Positions 25,469 to 33,506 are shown, numbered from the stretch's first letter. The stretch is DNA of 64,000 bases from CAYUIG01 sp964444685 (GCA_964444685.1 CAYUIG010000006.1:1-64000); one strand, 5' to 3'. Made by a program: numbers and translations. Notes: a model not told the origin generated them from the sequence alone.

Positions 25469-28151
25469 GCTGCACGGCGAGGCCGCGGCGGGCGGGGCCG
25501 ATCGCCGCGAGCAGGCCGACGATAGCCATCGAGGCTGCGACCACAGCGAGCACCAGCGCGTTCCCGTCGCGGATCGGTCCCTTGTTCGCCATCTGCTCCA
25601 GCATCATGGTACCGATCAAACCCAGCACCATGCCTGCGCCGACCTGCGCACTGGCGCGCGCGAAGATGCTCGCGAGCAGACGCTGCGGCTGCGCGCCGAG
25701 CGCGGAGCGGATGCCGATCTCGCGCCGGCGCCGCGTCACCGTGAACGACATCAGCGCATAGATCCCGGCCGCGGAGAGCAGCAGCACGCTCAGCATCACG
25801 GCCGTGGCTCCTCCGGCGAAGTACCGCGCGAATCGCTGGGATTCCCGTTTCGCTTCGGCTGCGCCCATGACAGCGGTGAGCTGAAGCGCGGGATCCGCGG
25901 CGGCCGCGAGCCGACGGAGCTCCGGCCCGAAGCTGACCGCCGGGCTTGCTTTCACTCGGATGGTGACGTCGACCGGCGGCGACAGCAGCGAGACGTCGGT
26001 CGCGAGATAGAGTCGGCCGTGGGGCTCGTACGCGTACGAATCGAAGTCGCGCACGACGCCGACGATGACGAGCCAGGGGCCCGGCTCGACTCCGCCGTCT
26101 TCGGATTCCTGCACGAAGCGGACGCGGCGGCCCACGATCGGCCGGTTGCCGCCCGCCTCTTCCGCGAAGACCTGGTTGGCGATGATGGAAACGGATCCGT
26201 CACGGGCATCCGCAGACGCGAACCCCCGCCCCGCGAGGAGCGGGATCCCGAGGACTGCGAAGTAGTTCGGATCGACGCGCTCGATCCGTTCCGTGCCCGA
26301 CCGCATCGGCGCCGGCCCTGCGCCCGGGATGCCGGCGCCCTCGACCTGCACGCGCTCGCGGCTACCCGGGCCGCGGACCGCAACGCCGGCGACGGCCGCA
26401 TGGCCCTCGACCCGGCGAAGCAGCTCGGCGGCCCGAGCCCGGAAGCGCGTCCCTGCGAAGCCGGTGTCCTGCGGCATCGCGTCCGTCGGTTCGAAGGCCA
26501 GCGACGCTCTCAGGAGATGCTCGATCGGGTACCCCGGATGCTCGGCCTCGGCTGCGCCGATCAACTCTTCCGTCAAGTGCACGGCGAACGGCAGCACCGC
26601 CACCGCGACCGCGACCTGCGCGACGATCAGCGCGGTCCACGCGCGCCCGAGCTGCAGCCGAATGCCGCGACCGGCGAGTTGCTGCAGGCTCGTGTGTATG
26701 CGGCGGCCCGTCGCCTTCAGCGCGGGGAGCACACCCGTGATGGCCGCGCCCACGACGGCGAGTGCGACGGCATAGAGGACAACGCCGGGGGAGAGCCCCA
26801 GATCCACCCAGAAGGGAATCGCGCCGAGCCTTTGCGAAGCCGCCGTCTCGAGCTGCGACAGCGCGAAGCCCGCGATCGCCAGACCCATGAGCGCAGCCGC
26901 TCCGGAGAGCACCAACGCTTCCGCGAACAGCTGCGTCACCACGCGCGTGCGGCTCGCGCCCAGTGCGCTCCGCACCGCGATCTCACCCATGCGCGTGGCC
27001 GTGCGCGCATAGATGAGGATCGCGACGTTCGCCGCCACCACCACCAGCAGCAGACTGATCATGAACTGGAAGAGCCGGGCGGTACGCACCGCCTCCGGGC
27101 CGTCCATGTCGAAGAACGCCCGCGCCCAGGGGAGGACCTGCGGGCGCAGGCCCTCGTGCGTGTCCGGATACAGGGCAGCCATGCGCGCGCCGATCGCAGC
27201 GAGCTCCGCCCTCGCGCCCTCGAGCGTGGCGCCCGTCGCAAGACGACCGGCGATCGCGAGGGACACGGCATCCTCGTGCGCTCGCTCCGCGGGCGCGAAC
27301 ACGAGCGGGATCCAGTAGCGGTCGTCGACCGGAAAGTGGAAGCCCTCCGGCATCACGCCGACGATCGTGTACTCGTCCCTTCCAAGCCGGATGCGCCGGC
27401 CGACGATGTTCGGATCCGCGGCGTAGCGGGTCTGCCACTCGTCGAACGCGATCACGACCACGCGCGCATCGCGGCGCGCATCCTCCTCCGTCAGCGTCCG
27501 ACCCCGCAGCGCACGCGTACCGGCAAGATCGAAACCCGACGCCGTCATGCGGACCACCGGCACCACGTCGATCGGCACGCCGGGCGCCAGCAGGTTCCGG
27601 CCGACCGTCGAGAACGCCGCCACGTCCTCGACCGACTCCAGCGCTTCCCACGCACCGAGGTCCCGCAGCGACGCCGTGTGCCGGCTCGGATCCGCCAGCA
27701 TCGTGTTCCGCAGCGCCACGATCCGTTCGCCGCCCGGCAGCGGGAGCGACGTCGACGTCATCGCGGTCATGATGCTGAACACGACGCTGCCGATCGCGAC
27801 TGCCAGCGCCATGCCGAGCACCGCGATCAGCGACAGGCCCGGGTACCGGCCCAGCATCCGCACGCCCAGGCGGACATCCAGCGCCGAGAATCGGAGCTGA
27901 TCGAATCGCCTCAAGCCTCGAGCCTTGCGAGCGTCCAGCCGGTGACTCTCGATGTGGCCGAACTCGAGCCGCGCCCGCCGCTCGGCCTGTTCCCGCGTGA
28001 GACCCGCGCGCACCAGATCCGCCGCTCGCAGCTCGATGTGGTGGCGGAACTCCGCCACCATCTCCGCTTCCACTGCGTCGCGGTGTCGCGCGCCATGCCA
28101 GAGCGAGCGCAGCCGCGCGAGCACGCGGTCCGGCCAATCTCCTATGCTCAT
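25443..28151 (-). CDS. ADOP-family ABC permease 3 with permease-prefix domain
   Basis: The protein has 902 residues. Unlike the two other ADOPs here it carries the cytoplasmic permease prefix domain (residues about 1-85; AEMVAEFRHHIELRAADLVRAGLTREQAERRARLEFG). TM1 and a MacB core follow, then the first FtsX domain (NVAILIYARTATRMGEIAVRSALGASR), a second core, and the C-terminal FtsX domain (REIGIRSALGAQPQRL). PadR-type regulators and ATPases often accompany such proteins elsewhere; neither is present here. The substrate is unknown. A TTGACA hexamer lies at 28183-28188 (minus strand), but no good -10 is seen. Confidence 0.9.
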   Translation of the reverse strand: MSIGDWPDRVLARLRSLWHGARHRDAVEAEMVAEFRHHIELRAADLVRAGLTREQAERRARLEFGHIESHRLDARKARGLRRFDQLRFSALDVRLGVRMLGRYPGLSLIAVLGMALAVAIGSVVFSIMTAMTSTSLPLPGGERIVALRNTMLADPSRHTASLRDLGAWEALESVEDVAAFSTVGRNLLAPGVPIDVVPVVRMTASGFDLAGTRALRGRTLTEEDARRDARVVVIAFDEWQTRYAADPNIVGRRIRLGRDEYTIVGVMPEGFHFPVDDRYWIPLVFAPAERAHEDAVSLAIAGRLATGATLEGARAELAAIGARMAALYPDTHEGLRPQVLPWARAFFDMDGPEAVRTARLFQFMISLLLVVVAANVAILIYARTATRMGEIAVRSALGASRTRVVTQLFAEALVLSGAAALMGLAIAGFALSQLETAASQRLGAIPFWVDLGLSPGVVLYAVALAVVGAAITGVLPALKATGRRIHTSLQQLAGRGIRLQLGRAWTALIVAQVAVAVAVLPFAVHLTEELIGAAEAEHPGYPIEHLLRASLAFEPTDAMPQDTGFAGTRFRARAAELLRRVEGHAAVAGVAVRGPGSRERVQVEGAGIPGAGPAPMRSGTERIERVDPNYFAVLGIPLLAGRGFASADARDGSVSIIANQVFAEEAGGNRPIVGRRVRFVQESEDGGVEPGPWLVIVGVVRDFDSYAYEPHGRLYLATDVSLLSPPVDVTIRVKASPAVSFGPELRRLAAAADPALQLTAVMGAAEAKRESQRFARYFAGGATAVMLSVLLLSAAGIYALMSFTVTRRRREIGIRSALGAQPQRLLASIFARASAQVGAGMVLGLIGTMMLEQMANKGPIRDGNALVLAVVAASMAIVGLLAAIGPARRGLAVQPTEALREE

Positions 28152-28208
28152 TAGGAGAGAAGCTGGCGCGCGTTTCCTAAGCTGTCAAGGAGAAGAAGGA
28201 GATACGCC

Positions 28209-28248
28209 TGCGGTGCCGCTGCGCGCGGATGTGCGCAGCGGCACCGCA
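28209..28248 (-). terminator. Terminator after helical-repeat gene
   Basis: A perfect 16-bp stem (TGCGGTGCCGCTGCGC and its complement) with an 8-base loop lies 7 bp past the end of the minus-strand gene at 28256. A pyrimidine-rich stretch (ATCTCCTTCTTCTCC) follows on that strand. It is a strong intrinsic-terminator candidate. Confidence 0.7.
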
Positions 28249-28255
28249 AAGGAGA

Positions 28256-28675
28256 TCAGGTGCCGCCCGCATTCGGGTCGCGACCTTCGGCGCCCTGACC
28301 CGGCGGAGTGCCTGCGTCGGGAGTACCGTGTTCGGGCAGCTCGCCGATCGGCAGATCGGTCTGGGAGTGCTTGGCCGCACGCGTGCTCAGGTCCTTGCGC
28401 AGCTCATCGATCTTCGCGGCGAGGCGCTCGAGCAGCGTGTCGAGACGCGGCTGCACGTCGGCGACGAACTGATCCACCTTCGGCTGCACGTCGCGCATCG
28501 CGGACTGCGCGCGCGGCTTTATCTCGGCCACGGCCGCGTCCATCTTCTGATCCAGCTCGTCGAGCACGCGCCGGATCCTGGGACGCGCCTCCTCGATGGC
28601 GGCCTCGAGCCGCGACTGCAGATCGCGCAGCGGGTCACGCCGGGCTTCGCCCGACCTGTCGTTCGGATTTTCCAC
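28256..28675 (-). CDS. Proline-punctuated amphipathic helical protein
   Basis: The protein has 139 residues. The GTG at 28675 lies five bases after GGAGG; the neighbouring GTG at 28678 is less well spaced. Residues about 12-100 are amphipathic helix broken by prolines at roughly 11- or 22-residue spacing (EARPRIRR, EIKPRAQS, DVQPKVDQ, DVQPRLDT), like apolipoprotein/perilipin-style lipid-surface repeats. There is no signal or TM segment. The C-tail is Gly/Pro-rich and probably disordered. Its function is unknown; phasin-like or membrane-surface binding is possible. It is 68 bp downstream of the acylase-like gene and probably co-transcribed with it. Confidence 0.72.
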   Translation of the reverse strand: MENPNDRSGEARRDPLRDLQSRLEAAIEEARPRIRRVLDELDQKMDAAVAEIKPRAQSAMRDVQPKVDQFVADVQPRLDTLLERLAAKIDELRKDLSTRAAKHSQTDLPIGELPEHGTPDAGTPPGQGAEGRDPNAGGT

Positions 28676-28743
28676 CACGACCTCCTCGGTTGCGGGGCGC
28701 GCCTCGCGCCCACCTTTCCGTACGCAGCGGCGGCGCCGCCGTT

Positions 28744-30186
28744 TCAGCGACCCGTCCCGATCTCCTCCCCCGGACGGTAGCGCCGCGCCGCGGCCGCGGC
28801 CACGTCGTCGCGCGAAAAACGGGCCGCGCGCAGCCGGCCGGCCGCGAACAGCGGCGCCTGATCGAACCAGTGCTCCGAGGCAGGATCGCCGCTCTGCCCG
28901 AAGACCGCCACCGCCAGCGCCTCGCCGCCCGGCTGGAACACGCCGATCCATGCCGGGCCCGCCACCGCGTACTCGACCCGTCCTGACGCTTCCGCCTCGA
29001 TCGCGAAGACGATGCCGGTCCATGCGGGCGCGCCGCCGACCGGGATGTCCGTGGTATCCTCCGCGGATCGCCGGAGCCTGTGCGCATCACCCCATGCGAC
29101 CTCGACCGTGTCCCACTCCGCGCGCAGGGATGCGACGACGCGTTCGAGCGCCGCGATGTCGTCCAACATGCTGTCGCGCTGCAGCGCGCGTCCGCGGATG
29201 AAGAGCGTCGCTGCGGTAGATGCGGCGTCCGCGCGGCCGTCCCACTCGCGCAACGCATCGATGGCGCGGTCCAGCTGCGTTGCGCGATCGGGCTCCTCAC
29301 CGCCCAACCGCTCCCATCCGAGGATCACGCGCTGCACCCATGCCTCGGTATCGGGCAGACGCGTGTCGAACGGAATGGCTGCGAGTGAATCGGCCGGGTT
29401 CGCATCGTCGCCGTCAGGTGAGACGATGTTTCCGGCGGCATCCGCGAACGCCGCGCTGTCAGGACCCGCGGCGAGTGCAGTCTGGAACTCCTCGAGCGTT
29501 CTTGCCCGGCCCAACGCGTACCACTGCTGGAGTCGTCCCGCAGCGTCGGCATCGTTCACGGCAGCGAATGCGATGGCTTCGTTACGGCCGACGCTCGGAA
29601 CGGGTATGCCGAACCATGCGGCGCCGCTCACGTGCCAACCCTCGTTGCTGTCGACGTGCATTTCCCACGGGCGATCGGAGCCGGTGAAGTTCGCGTGCAC
29701 GCTCGCGGCGAGCCGAGCGGCTCCCGAGGCATCACGTGACATCCAGGTCCGCGTACGGGGCTCGATGTCGCGTGCACGTGCAAACACGAACCACGGCTCG
29801 ACCGCTTCGAATCCCTGCGGCTGCACCTCGGGATGCAGGCGCAGCCAGTAACGGATGCCCGCGACGTATGCATCCCAGAGTGCGCGGCGCTCCGCCGGCT
29901 CCGCGCGGTACTCTGCGCGCGCGGCATCCACATCCGGACGTGCGATGGCGCGCGTGTACGCCGCGTCGAGTGCGCGGAAGTCATCCTCCGCCTGGGTGTA
30001 GCCGATGCCGAATGCGGCAGCTGCATCGGTCTCTGCCCGCACGTGCGCTATGCCCCACTCGTCGCGCAGGATCTCGACGCGGCCGGCCATGCGCGCATCG
30101 GGGTCGTGCACGAGGCGGACGAGGCGGGTCGCCTGGGCGCAGCCGGCGACGAGGATCAGCAGGACGAGTGCGGCAAGGCGATGCAA
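28744..30186 (-). CDS. Penicillin-acylase-like lipoprotein, shortened and degenerate
   Basis: The protein has about 480 residues against 700-850 for the Ntn-hydrolase penicillin amidase family. The start is a TTG five bases after GGAGG, leading into a lipoprotein signal (LVLLILVAGC). Family landmarks are VEILRDEWGIAHVRAETDAAAAFGIGYTQAEDDF at the N-terminus, IPVPSVGRNEAIAFAAV in the middle and GQSGDPASEHWFDQAPLF near the C-terminus. The GSNA(W) motif that supplies the N-terminal serine nucleophile of the beta chain is not visible; the aligned region reads RTRTWMSRDASG, leaving at most a threonine. The enzyme may be inactive or have a changed mechanism. Confidence 0.8.
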   Translation of the reverse strand: MHRLAALVLLILVAGCAQATRLVRLVHDPDARMAGRVEILRDEWGIAHVRAETDAAAAFGIGYTQAEDDFRALDAAYTRAIARPDVDAARAEYRAEPAERRALWDAYVAGIRYWLRLHPEVQPQGFEAVEPWFVFARARDIEPRTRTWMSRDASGAARLAASVHANFTGSDRPWEMHVDSNEGWHVSGAAWFGIPVPSVGRNEAIAFAAVNDADAAGRLQQWYALGRARTLEEFQTALAAGPDSAAFADAAGNIVSPDGDDANPADSLAAIPFDTRLPDTEAWVQRVILGWERLGGEEPDRATQLDRAIDALREWDGRADAASTAATLFIRGRALQRDSMLDDIAALERVVASLRAEWDTVEVAWGDAHRLRRSAEDTTDIPVGGAPAWTGIVFAIEAEASGRVEYAVAGPAWIGVFQPGGEALAVAVFGQSGDPASEHWFDQAPLFAAGRLRAARFSRDDVAAAAARRYRPGEEIGTGR

Positions 30187-30314
30187 TCGAACCTCCACAA
30201 CGGGGACCGGGTCACGGAAGATGGCCCGGACCCGCGGCCATGGGGAAGTCGCGGCTTGCCCCGCCGGGTCCGCCGGACGACCTTCGTCGCGTACCCGAAC
30301 AATCCGGAGGTACC

Positions 30315-30827
30315 GTGACGGAGACACAGCTGTTCGAGGAGCTGCTTGGGCAGTGGGGAGCGGGTCGCGCGGGCAGCATCGAGGAAGTGGAGTCGCTGCG
30401 GGACGCCGACCTGGACTATCGCATCGCGCCCGACGCGCGCAGCGTGCGCGAACTGGCCGAGCACATGGCGCAGTCCACGCTGCTGTTCTCGACCGAACTC
30501 ACGCGTCCCGACGGCGACTTCGCGCGCCAGCCGCTCTCGGCGTTCTACGCGGAGTACGCGCGCGGCCTGCCGCCGGCGCGCACGGTGGCCGACCTGGCCG
30601 CGCTGCTGCGCTCGACCTGGGAGAAGGCGGAATCCGCGCTGCGGGACGCCGGCCCGGAGCTGTTGACCCAGTCGATGCGGGGCATGATGGGCCAGACGGC
30701 CACCAAGAGCTCGATCGTGGTGTTCGCCATCAACCACGAGTTCTACCACCGGGGCCAGATCGCCCTGTGCGTGCGGGCCTGCGGCCACATTCCGGCGCTC
30801 ACCCGGCGGCTGGCGGCCCTCGGCTGA
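30315..30827 (+). CDS. DinB-family protein
   Basis: The protein has 170 residues and is cytoplasmic. It starts at a GTG four bases after GGAGG (30306-30310). It is a four-helix DinB/DUF664 protein: LAEHMAQSTLLFSTEL holds the first His and NHEFYHRGQI the H-x3-H pair of the metal site. Its substrate is unknown; some relatives are mycothiol/bacillithiol transferases. It is divergent from the acylase-like gene and followed by two small membrane-protein genes on the same strand. Confidence 0.88.
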   Translation: MTETQLFEELLGQWGAGRAGSIEEVESLRDADLDYRIAPDARSVRELAEHMAQSTLLFSTELTRPDGDFARQPLSAFYAEYARGLPPARTVADLAALLRSTWEKAESALRDAGPELLTQSMRGMMGQTATKSSIVVFAINHEFYHRGQIALCVRACGHIPALTRRLAALG

Positions 30828-30889
30828 AACCCCGCCCGCCCCTGCTCGTAGGGACAGGCGCAGGCGCACTCGAACGACGGAGACGTCCC

Positions 30890-31087
30890 ATGAGCTCGAA
30901 GCTGCTGACCGGCGGTGTCCTTGCCGTGATCGGCCTCATCACCGTGAAGGTCGTGATGGCCCTGTTCGGCGCCGTCGCCGGCCTGCTCGGATTCCTGTTC
31001 TTTACGGTCCTGCCGATCGTCCTGGTCGTCTGGATCGTTTCGCGGCTGCTGCGTTCGCGCAGGAACAAGACCGCCGCCTACGACTGA
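30890..31087 (+). CDS. Small membrane protein
   Basis: The protein has 65 residues and one or two hydrophobic helices (GGVLAVIGLITVKVVMALFGAVAG and GFLFFTVLPIVLVVWIVSRLL) ending in a basic tail (RSRRNK). A GGAGA site precedes the ATG. No named family is recognised. It is adjacent to the GlsB/YeaQ-type gene and may share its stress-related expression. Confidence 0.7.
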   Translation: MSSKLLTGGVLAVIGLITVKVVMALFGAVAGLLGFLFFTVLPIVLVVWIVSRLLRSRRNKTAAYD

Positions 31088-31127
31088 CACGGCCGCGGCG
31101 GTCCCGCGGACCTAACGGGAGGCACAC

Positions 31128-31361
31128 ATGGGACTCATCTGGACGCTGGTCATCGGATTCGTGATAGGATCCATCGCGAAGGTCATCCTGCCGAGCGATG
31201 ACGATGGCGGCATCATCACCACGATCCTGCTCGGCATCAGCGGCTCCTTCGTCGGCGGCATGCTCCTCGGCCGCGGCGGACTGTTCGGGTTCATCGGCGC
31301 GATCTTCGGTGCGGTCCTGCTTCTGTGGCTCTATCGTCGATTCATCGGCGAGCGAAGCTAG
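31128..31361 (+). CDS. GlsB/YeaQ/YmgE-family stress membrane protein
   Basis: The protein has 77 residues. It has the family pattern of small Gly-rich TM helices: WTLVIGFVIGSIAKVILPSDDDGGIITTILLGISGSFVGGMLLG, then GFIGAIFGAVLLLWLYR. Members (formerly 'transglycosylase-associated') are induced in stress and stationary phase; the biochemical role is unknown. GGGAGG precedes the start. Confidence 0.9.
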   Translation: MGLIWTLVIGFVIGSIAKVILPSDDDGGIITTILLGISGSFVGGMLLGRGGLFGFIGAIFGAVLLLWLYRRFIGERS

Positions 31362-31366
31362 AACGG

Positions 31367-31578
31367 AAATTCTCACCGCAGAGCCGCAGAGAACACTGAG
31401 AACGGAGTTTTCCACCGCGGAGTTCGCGGAGGACGCGGAGAACAGAGTTGTAGTTGGTTTCGGGTGATGCTGGATTCGGGTGAGTGCTGAAGCTCCGCCG
31501 CGAATCGAAGGCACCGGAAACCAACTACAATTTTTTTCCGTTTCTCTGCGTCCTCGGCGGCTCTGTGGTGAATGAGGT
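31367..31578. repeat. CACCGCAGAG-core long inverted repeat, copy A2
   Basis: The outer arms begin with CTCACCGCAGAGCCGCAGAG (from 31373) and end with CTGCGTCCTCGGCGGCTCTGTGGTGA. A second CACCGCGGAG unit lies inside, and an inner inverted pair TGTAGTTGGTTTC...GAAACCAACTACA (about 31449 and 31517-31529) with a T7 run. It separates the convergent GlsB-like and murB genes. It is related to 10578-10713 and 63486-63652. Confidence 0.8.
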
Positions 31579-31581
31579 TCG

Positions 31582-32523
31582 TCAGAAGGAACCGATGAAC
31601 CCGATCTCCGGCACGAGCTCGTAGCCCGTCTCGCGCAGCACCGTCTCCCGGGCCAGATCGATCAACGCCATCACCTCGGCAGCGGTAGCGCCCCCGTAGT
31701 TCACGATGATGTTGGCATGCTTGTGGAAGATGCCGGCATTGCCGATGACGTGCCCCTTGAGGCCGCACTGATCGATGAGCCGGCCGGCGCCGACGCCCTC
31801 GATCTTCTGGAAGATCGAGCCGGCGCATGGATACAGCCACAGGTCGGGGTGGCGATCGTCGCGCCAGGCGAGGTTCTCGCGCATGATGCGTCGCAGGTCG
31901 TCGACCGGCGCCTGCTCGAGCGCGAACGTGACGGACAGCACCACGTGACGGTGCGCGTGCAGCACGCTGGTGTCGTACCCGAACTCGAACCAGTCGCGAT
32001 CCACCGGCCTCACCTCGCCGTCCTCCATCAGCACCTCGGCCGACTCGGTCACTTCCTCGATGAAGCAGGTGCGCTCGCGCTCGGGAGCGGGCGAGAGGAA
32101 GTGGAGGTTCTGCCACATCGCACCACCCACCGTGCTGGGGATGCCGACGTAGTGGTGCAGCCCGCCGAGACCGCGGCTCGTGGTTGCGACGATGAGGTCG
32201 GGAAACACCTGCACCCCGGCACCCGCACGTACGCGGCCGTCGTCGAGGAACTCGATGCCGCCGGCTTCGCAGCGGATGACGAGGCCGCGATAGCCGCGGT
32301 CGCCGATGAGGATGTTTGCACCCAGTCCGAGCAGGAACCAGGGCAGCTCGAGCTCGCGCGCCGCCTGCACGGCGGCGGCGAGGGACGCGGGGTCGCGTGC
32401 GCGGAAGAGGTAGTCGGCTGGGCCGCCGATGCGGAACGTGGTCATGGGTGCGAGTGGAACGTTTCGTTCCAGCCGCTGACCGAGTCTCGCCTCGAGCTGC
32501 GCGATCCGATCCTGCATGGTCAT
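31582..32523 (-). CDS. murB: UDP-N-acetylmuramate dehydrogenase
   Basis: The protein has 313 residues and is cytoplasmic. It is the FAD/NADPH enzyme that reduces UDP-GlcNAc-enolpyruvate to UDP-MurNAc in peptidoglycan synthesis. Motifs are TTFRIGGPADYLFRA, LGLGANILIGD, GLHHYVGIPSTVGGAMWQN (FAD binding), CAGSIFQKIE (catalytic Ser) and LVPEIGFIG (catalytic Glu near the C-terminus). The start at 32523 (MTMQDR) has only a weak CAGG site and lies about 12 bases past a strong terminator hairpin, which is unusual. It is not in the usual mur/fts cluster, so it is dispersed. Confidence 0.93.
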   Translation of the reverse strand: MTMQDRIAQLEARLGQRLERNVPLAPMTTFRIGGPADYLFRARDPASLAAAVQAARELELPWFLLGLGANILIGDRGYRGLVIRCEAGGIEFLDDGRVRAGAGVQVFPDLIVATTSRGLGGLHHYVGIPSTVGGAMWQNLHFLSPAPERERTCFIEEVTESAEVLMEDGEVRPVDRDWFEFGYDTSVLHAHRHVVLSVTFALEQAPVDDLRRIMRENLAWRDDRHPDLWLYPCAGSIFQKIEGVGAGRLIDQCGLKGHVIGNAGIFHKHANIIVNYGGATAAEVMALIDLARETVLRETGYELVPEIGFIGSF

Positions 32524-32525
32524 CC

Positions 32526-32563
32526 TGAAAAAGAAGAGGGGCGCGCCCTCGAGCGCGCCCCTC
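32526..32563 (-). terminator. Intrinsic terminator of histone/SWIB gene, abutting murB
   Basis: On the minus strand a perfect 11-bp stem (GAGGGGCGCGC and its complement, 32536-32563) with a 6-base loop is followed by TTCTTTTTCA. This is a textbook rho-independent terminator, 30 bp after the histone-like gene. The murB ATG begins two bases after the T-tract, so murB is either read through or attenuated. Confidence 0.85.
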
Positions 32564-32592
32564 CCCACCGCGTTCTGAACGGAACCTGAACC

Positions 32593-33330
32593 CTACTTGA
32601 GATTGTTGCTCACGTACTTCGTGAGCTCGAACATCGAGAGCCGGGCCTTGCCCGTCACGCGCTGCAGCTTCGCATCCGCGTTGATCTGTCGACGCTCTTT
32701 CGGATCCTGGAGACCGTTCTTCTTGATGTAATCCCACACCCGCTTGGTGGCCTCGGTCCGCGGCAGCGAGCCGGAACCAACGATCTCGGCCAGAGCAGGC
32801 GATGGGGTAAGGGCCTTCATGAAGGCGGGATTTGGAGCCCGCTTCTTCCTGGCGGTCTTCTTCGCCGCCTTCTTGGCGCCGGCCTTCCGAGCTGACTTCG
32901 TGGCCGCCTTCTTGGCGCCGGACCTGCGGGCGGCCTTCTTAGGGCTGGACTTCTTCGCGGCCTTCCGGGCGGACTTCCGGGCGGACTTCCGCGCCGTCTT
33001 GCGTGCGCCCTTGCGTGCGCCCTTACGCGCGCCCTTACGAGCGCCCGCGCGCTTCTTCGCCGCGCCGCGCTTGGCGGTCTTCTTGGCGCCCGCGCGCTTG
33101 CGCGTCGCCTTCTTCATCCCGCCGCGCTTCGCCGCCCGCTTCGCGGGACGACGGGCCGTCTTCTTCGCGGCCTTACGTGCGGTCGACTTCTTCGCCGCTG
33201 CGCGCTTCGCCGGACGACGGGCCGTCTTCTTCGCGCCCTTGCGTGCCGACTTCTTCGCAGCGGTCTTGCGCGCCGCGGGCCTCTTCGCCGCAGCGGCCTT
33301 CTTCCTTCCGGACTTCCTGGTCGGTGCCAT
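32593..33330 (-). CDS. Histone H1-like / SWIB domain fusion protein
   Basis: The protein has 245 residues. Residues about 1-165 are almost entirely Lys, Ala and Arg, with short repeats such as ARKGARKGARKG and KKTARRPAKRAA, like eukaryotic H1 tails and the bacterial Hc1/AlgP-type DNA-binding proteins. Residues about 167-245 form a SWIB/MDM2 domain (PSPALAEIVGSGSLPRTEATKRVWDYIKKNGLQDP, then KLQRVTGKARLSMFELTKYV). It probably binds and compacts DNA. The start at 33330 follows GGGAGAGAGG. SWIB is otherwise best known from eukaryotic chromatin remodellers and Chlamydia. Confidence 0.9.
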   Translation of the reverse strand: MAPTRKSGRKKAAAAKRPAARKTAAKKSARKGAKKTARRPAKRAAAKKSTARKAAKKTARRPAKRAAKRGGMKKATRKRAGAKKTAKRGAAKKRAGARKGARKGARKGARKTARKSARKSARKAAKKSSPKKAARRSGAKKAATKSARKAGAKKAAKKTARKKRAPNPAFMKALTPSPALAEIVGSGSLPRTEATKRVWDYIKKNGLQDPKERRQINADAKLQRVTGKARLSMFELTKYVSNNLK

Positions 33331-33454
33331 AGCCTCTCTCCCTGAGTCGTTGAGAAGAACGCGGTGAGCGAAGCACCGTTCGCGGTGCGAGAACAAAAAT
33401 GAATGCGTTTCTTCGGGGGCGCAATAAAAAAATTTTGGAATCCCCCCAGATGCG
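33331..33454 (-). promoter_or_regulatory. AT-rich leader/promoter region of histone/SWIB gene
   Basis: The interval contains an unusually AT-rich island (33398-33440, with A7 and TTTT runs) in otherwise GC-rich DNA. On the minus strand it reads through ATTTTTTTATTG toward the gene. It probably holds the promoter; exact -10/-35 boxes cannot be fixed. Confidence 0.45.
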
Positions 33455-33488
33455 CCCCTAGGGAGTCCCCTAGGGAGCCCCCTAGGGA
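33455..33488. repeat. Three tandem palindromic CCCCTAGGGA sites at 12-bp period
   Basis: CCCCTAGGGA occurs at 33455-33464, 33467-33476 and 33479-33488, exactly 12 bp apart, each centred on the palindrome CCCTAGGG. The array sits 125-158 bp upstream of the histone/SWIB start. Regular spacing and palindromic units look like a cooperative operator or a nucleoid-protein binding array. Confidence 0.7.
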
Positions 33489-33490
33489 TG

Positions 33491-33506
33491 TCGAACGGGG
33501 GTTCGA
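33491..33506 (-). terminator. Hairpin downstream of psd
   Basis: A perfect 6-bp stem TCGAAC/GTTCGA with a GGGG loop lies 35 bp past the psd stop. No T-tract follows. It is a weak terminator candidate, or part of the neighbouring operator region. Confidence 0.35.

Noticed and set aside
25422..28154. Long plus-strand ORF opposite ADOP permease 3
   Set aside because: Arg/His-rich shadow composition; the minus strand encodes the permease.
28183..28188. TTGACA as a firm -35 for ADOP permease 3
   Set aside because: No acceptable -10 lies 16-18 bp downstream.
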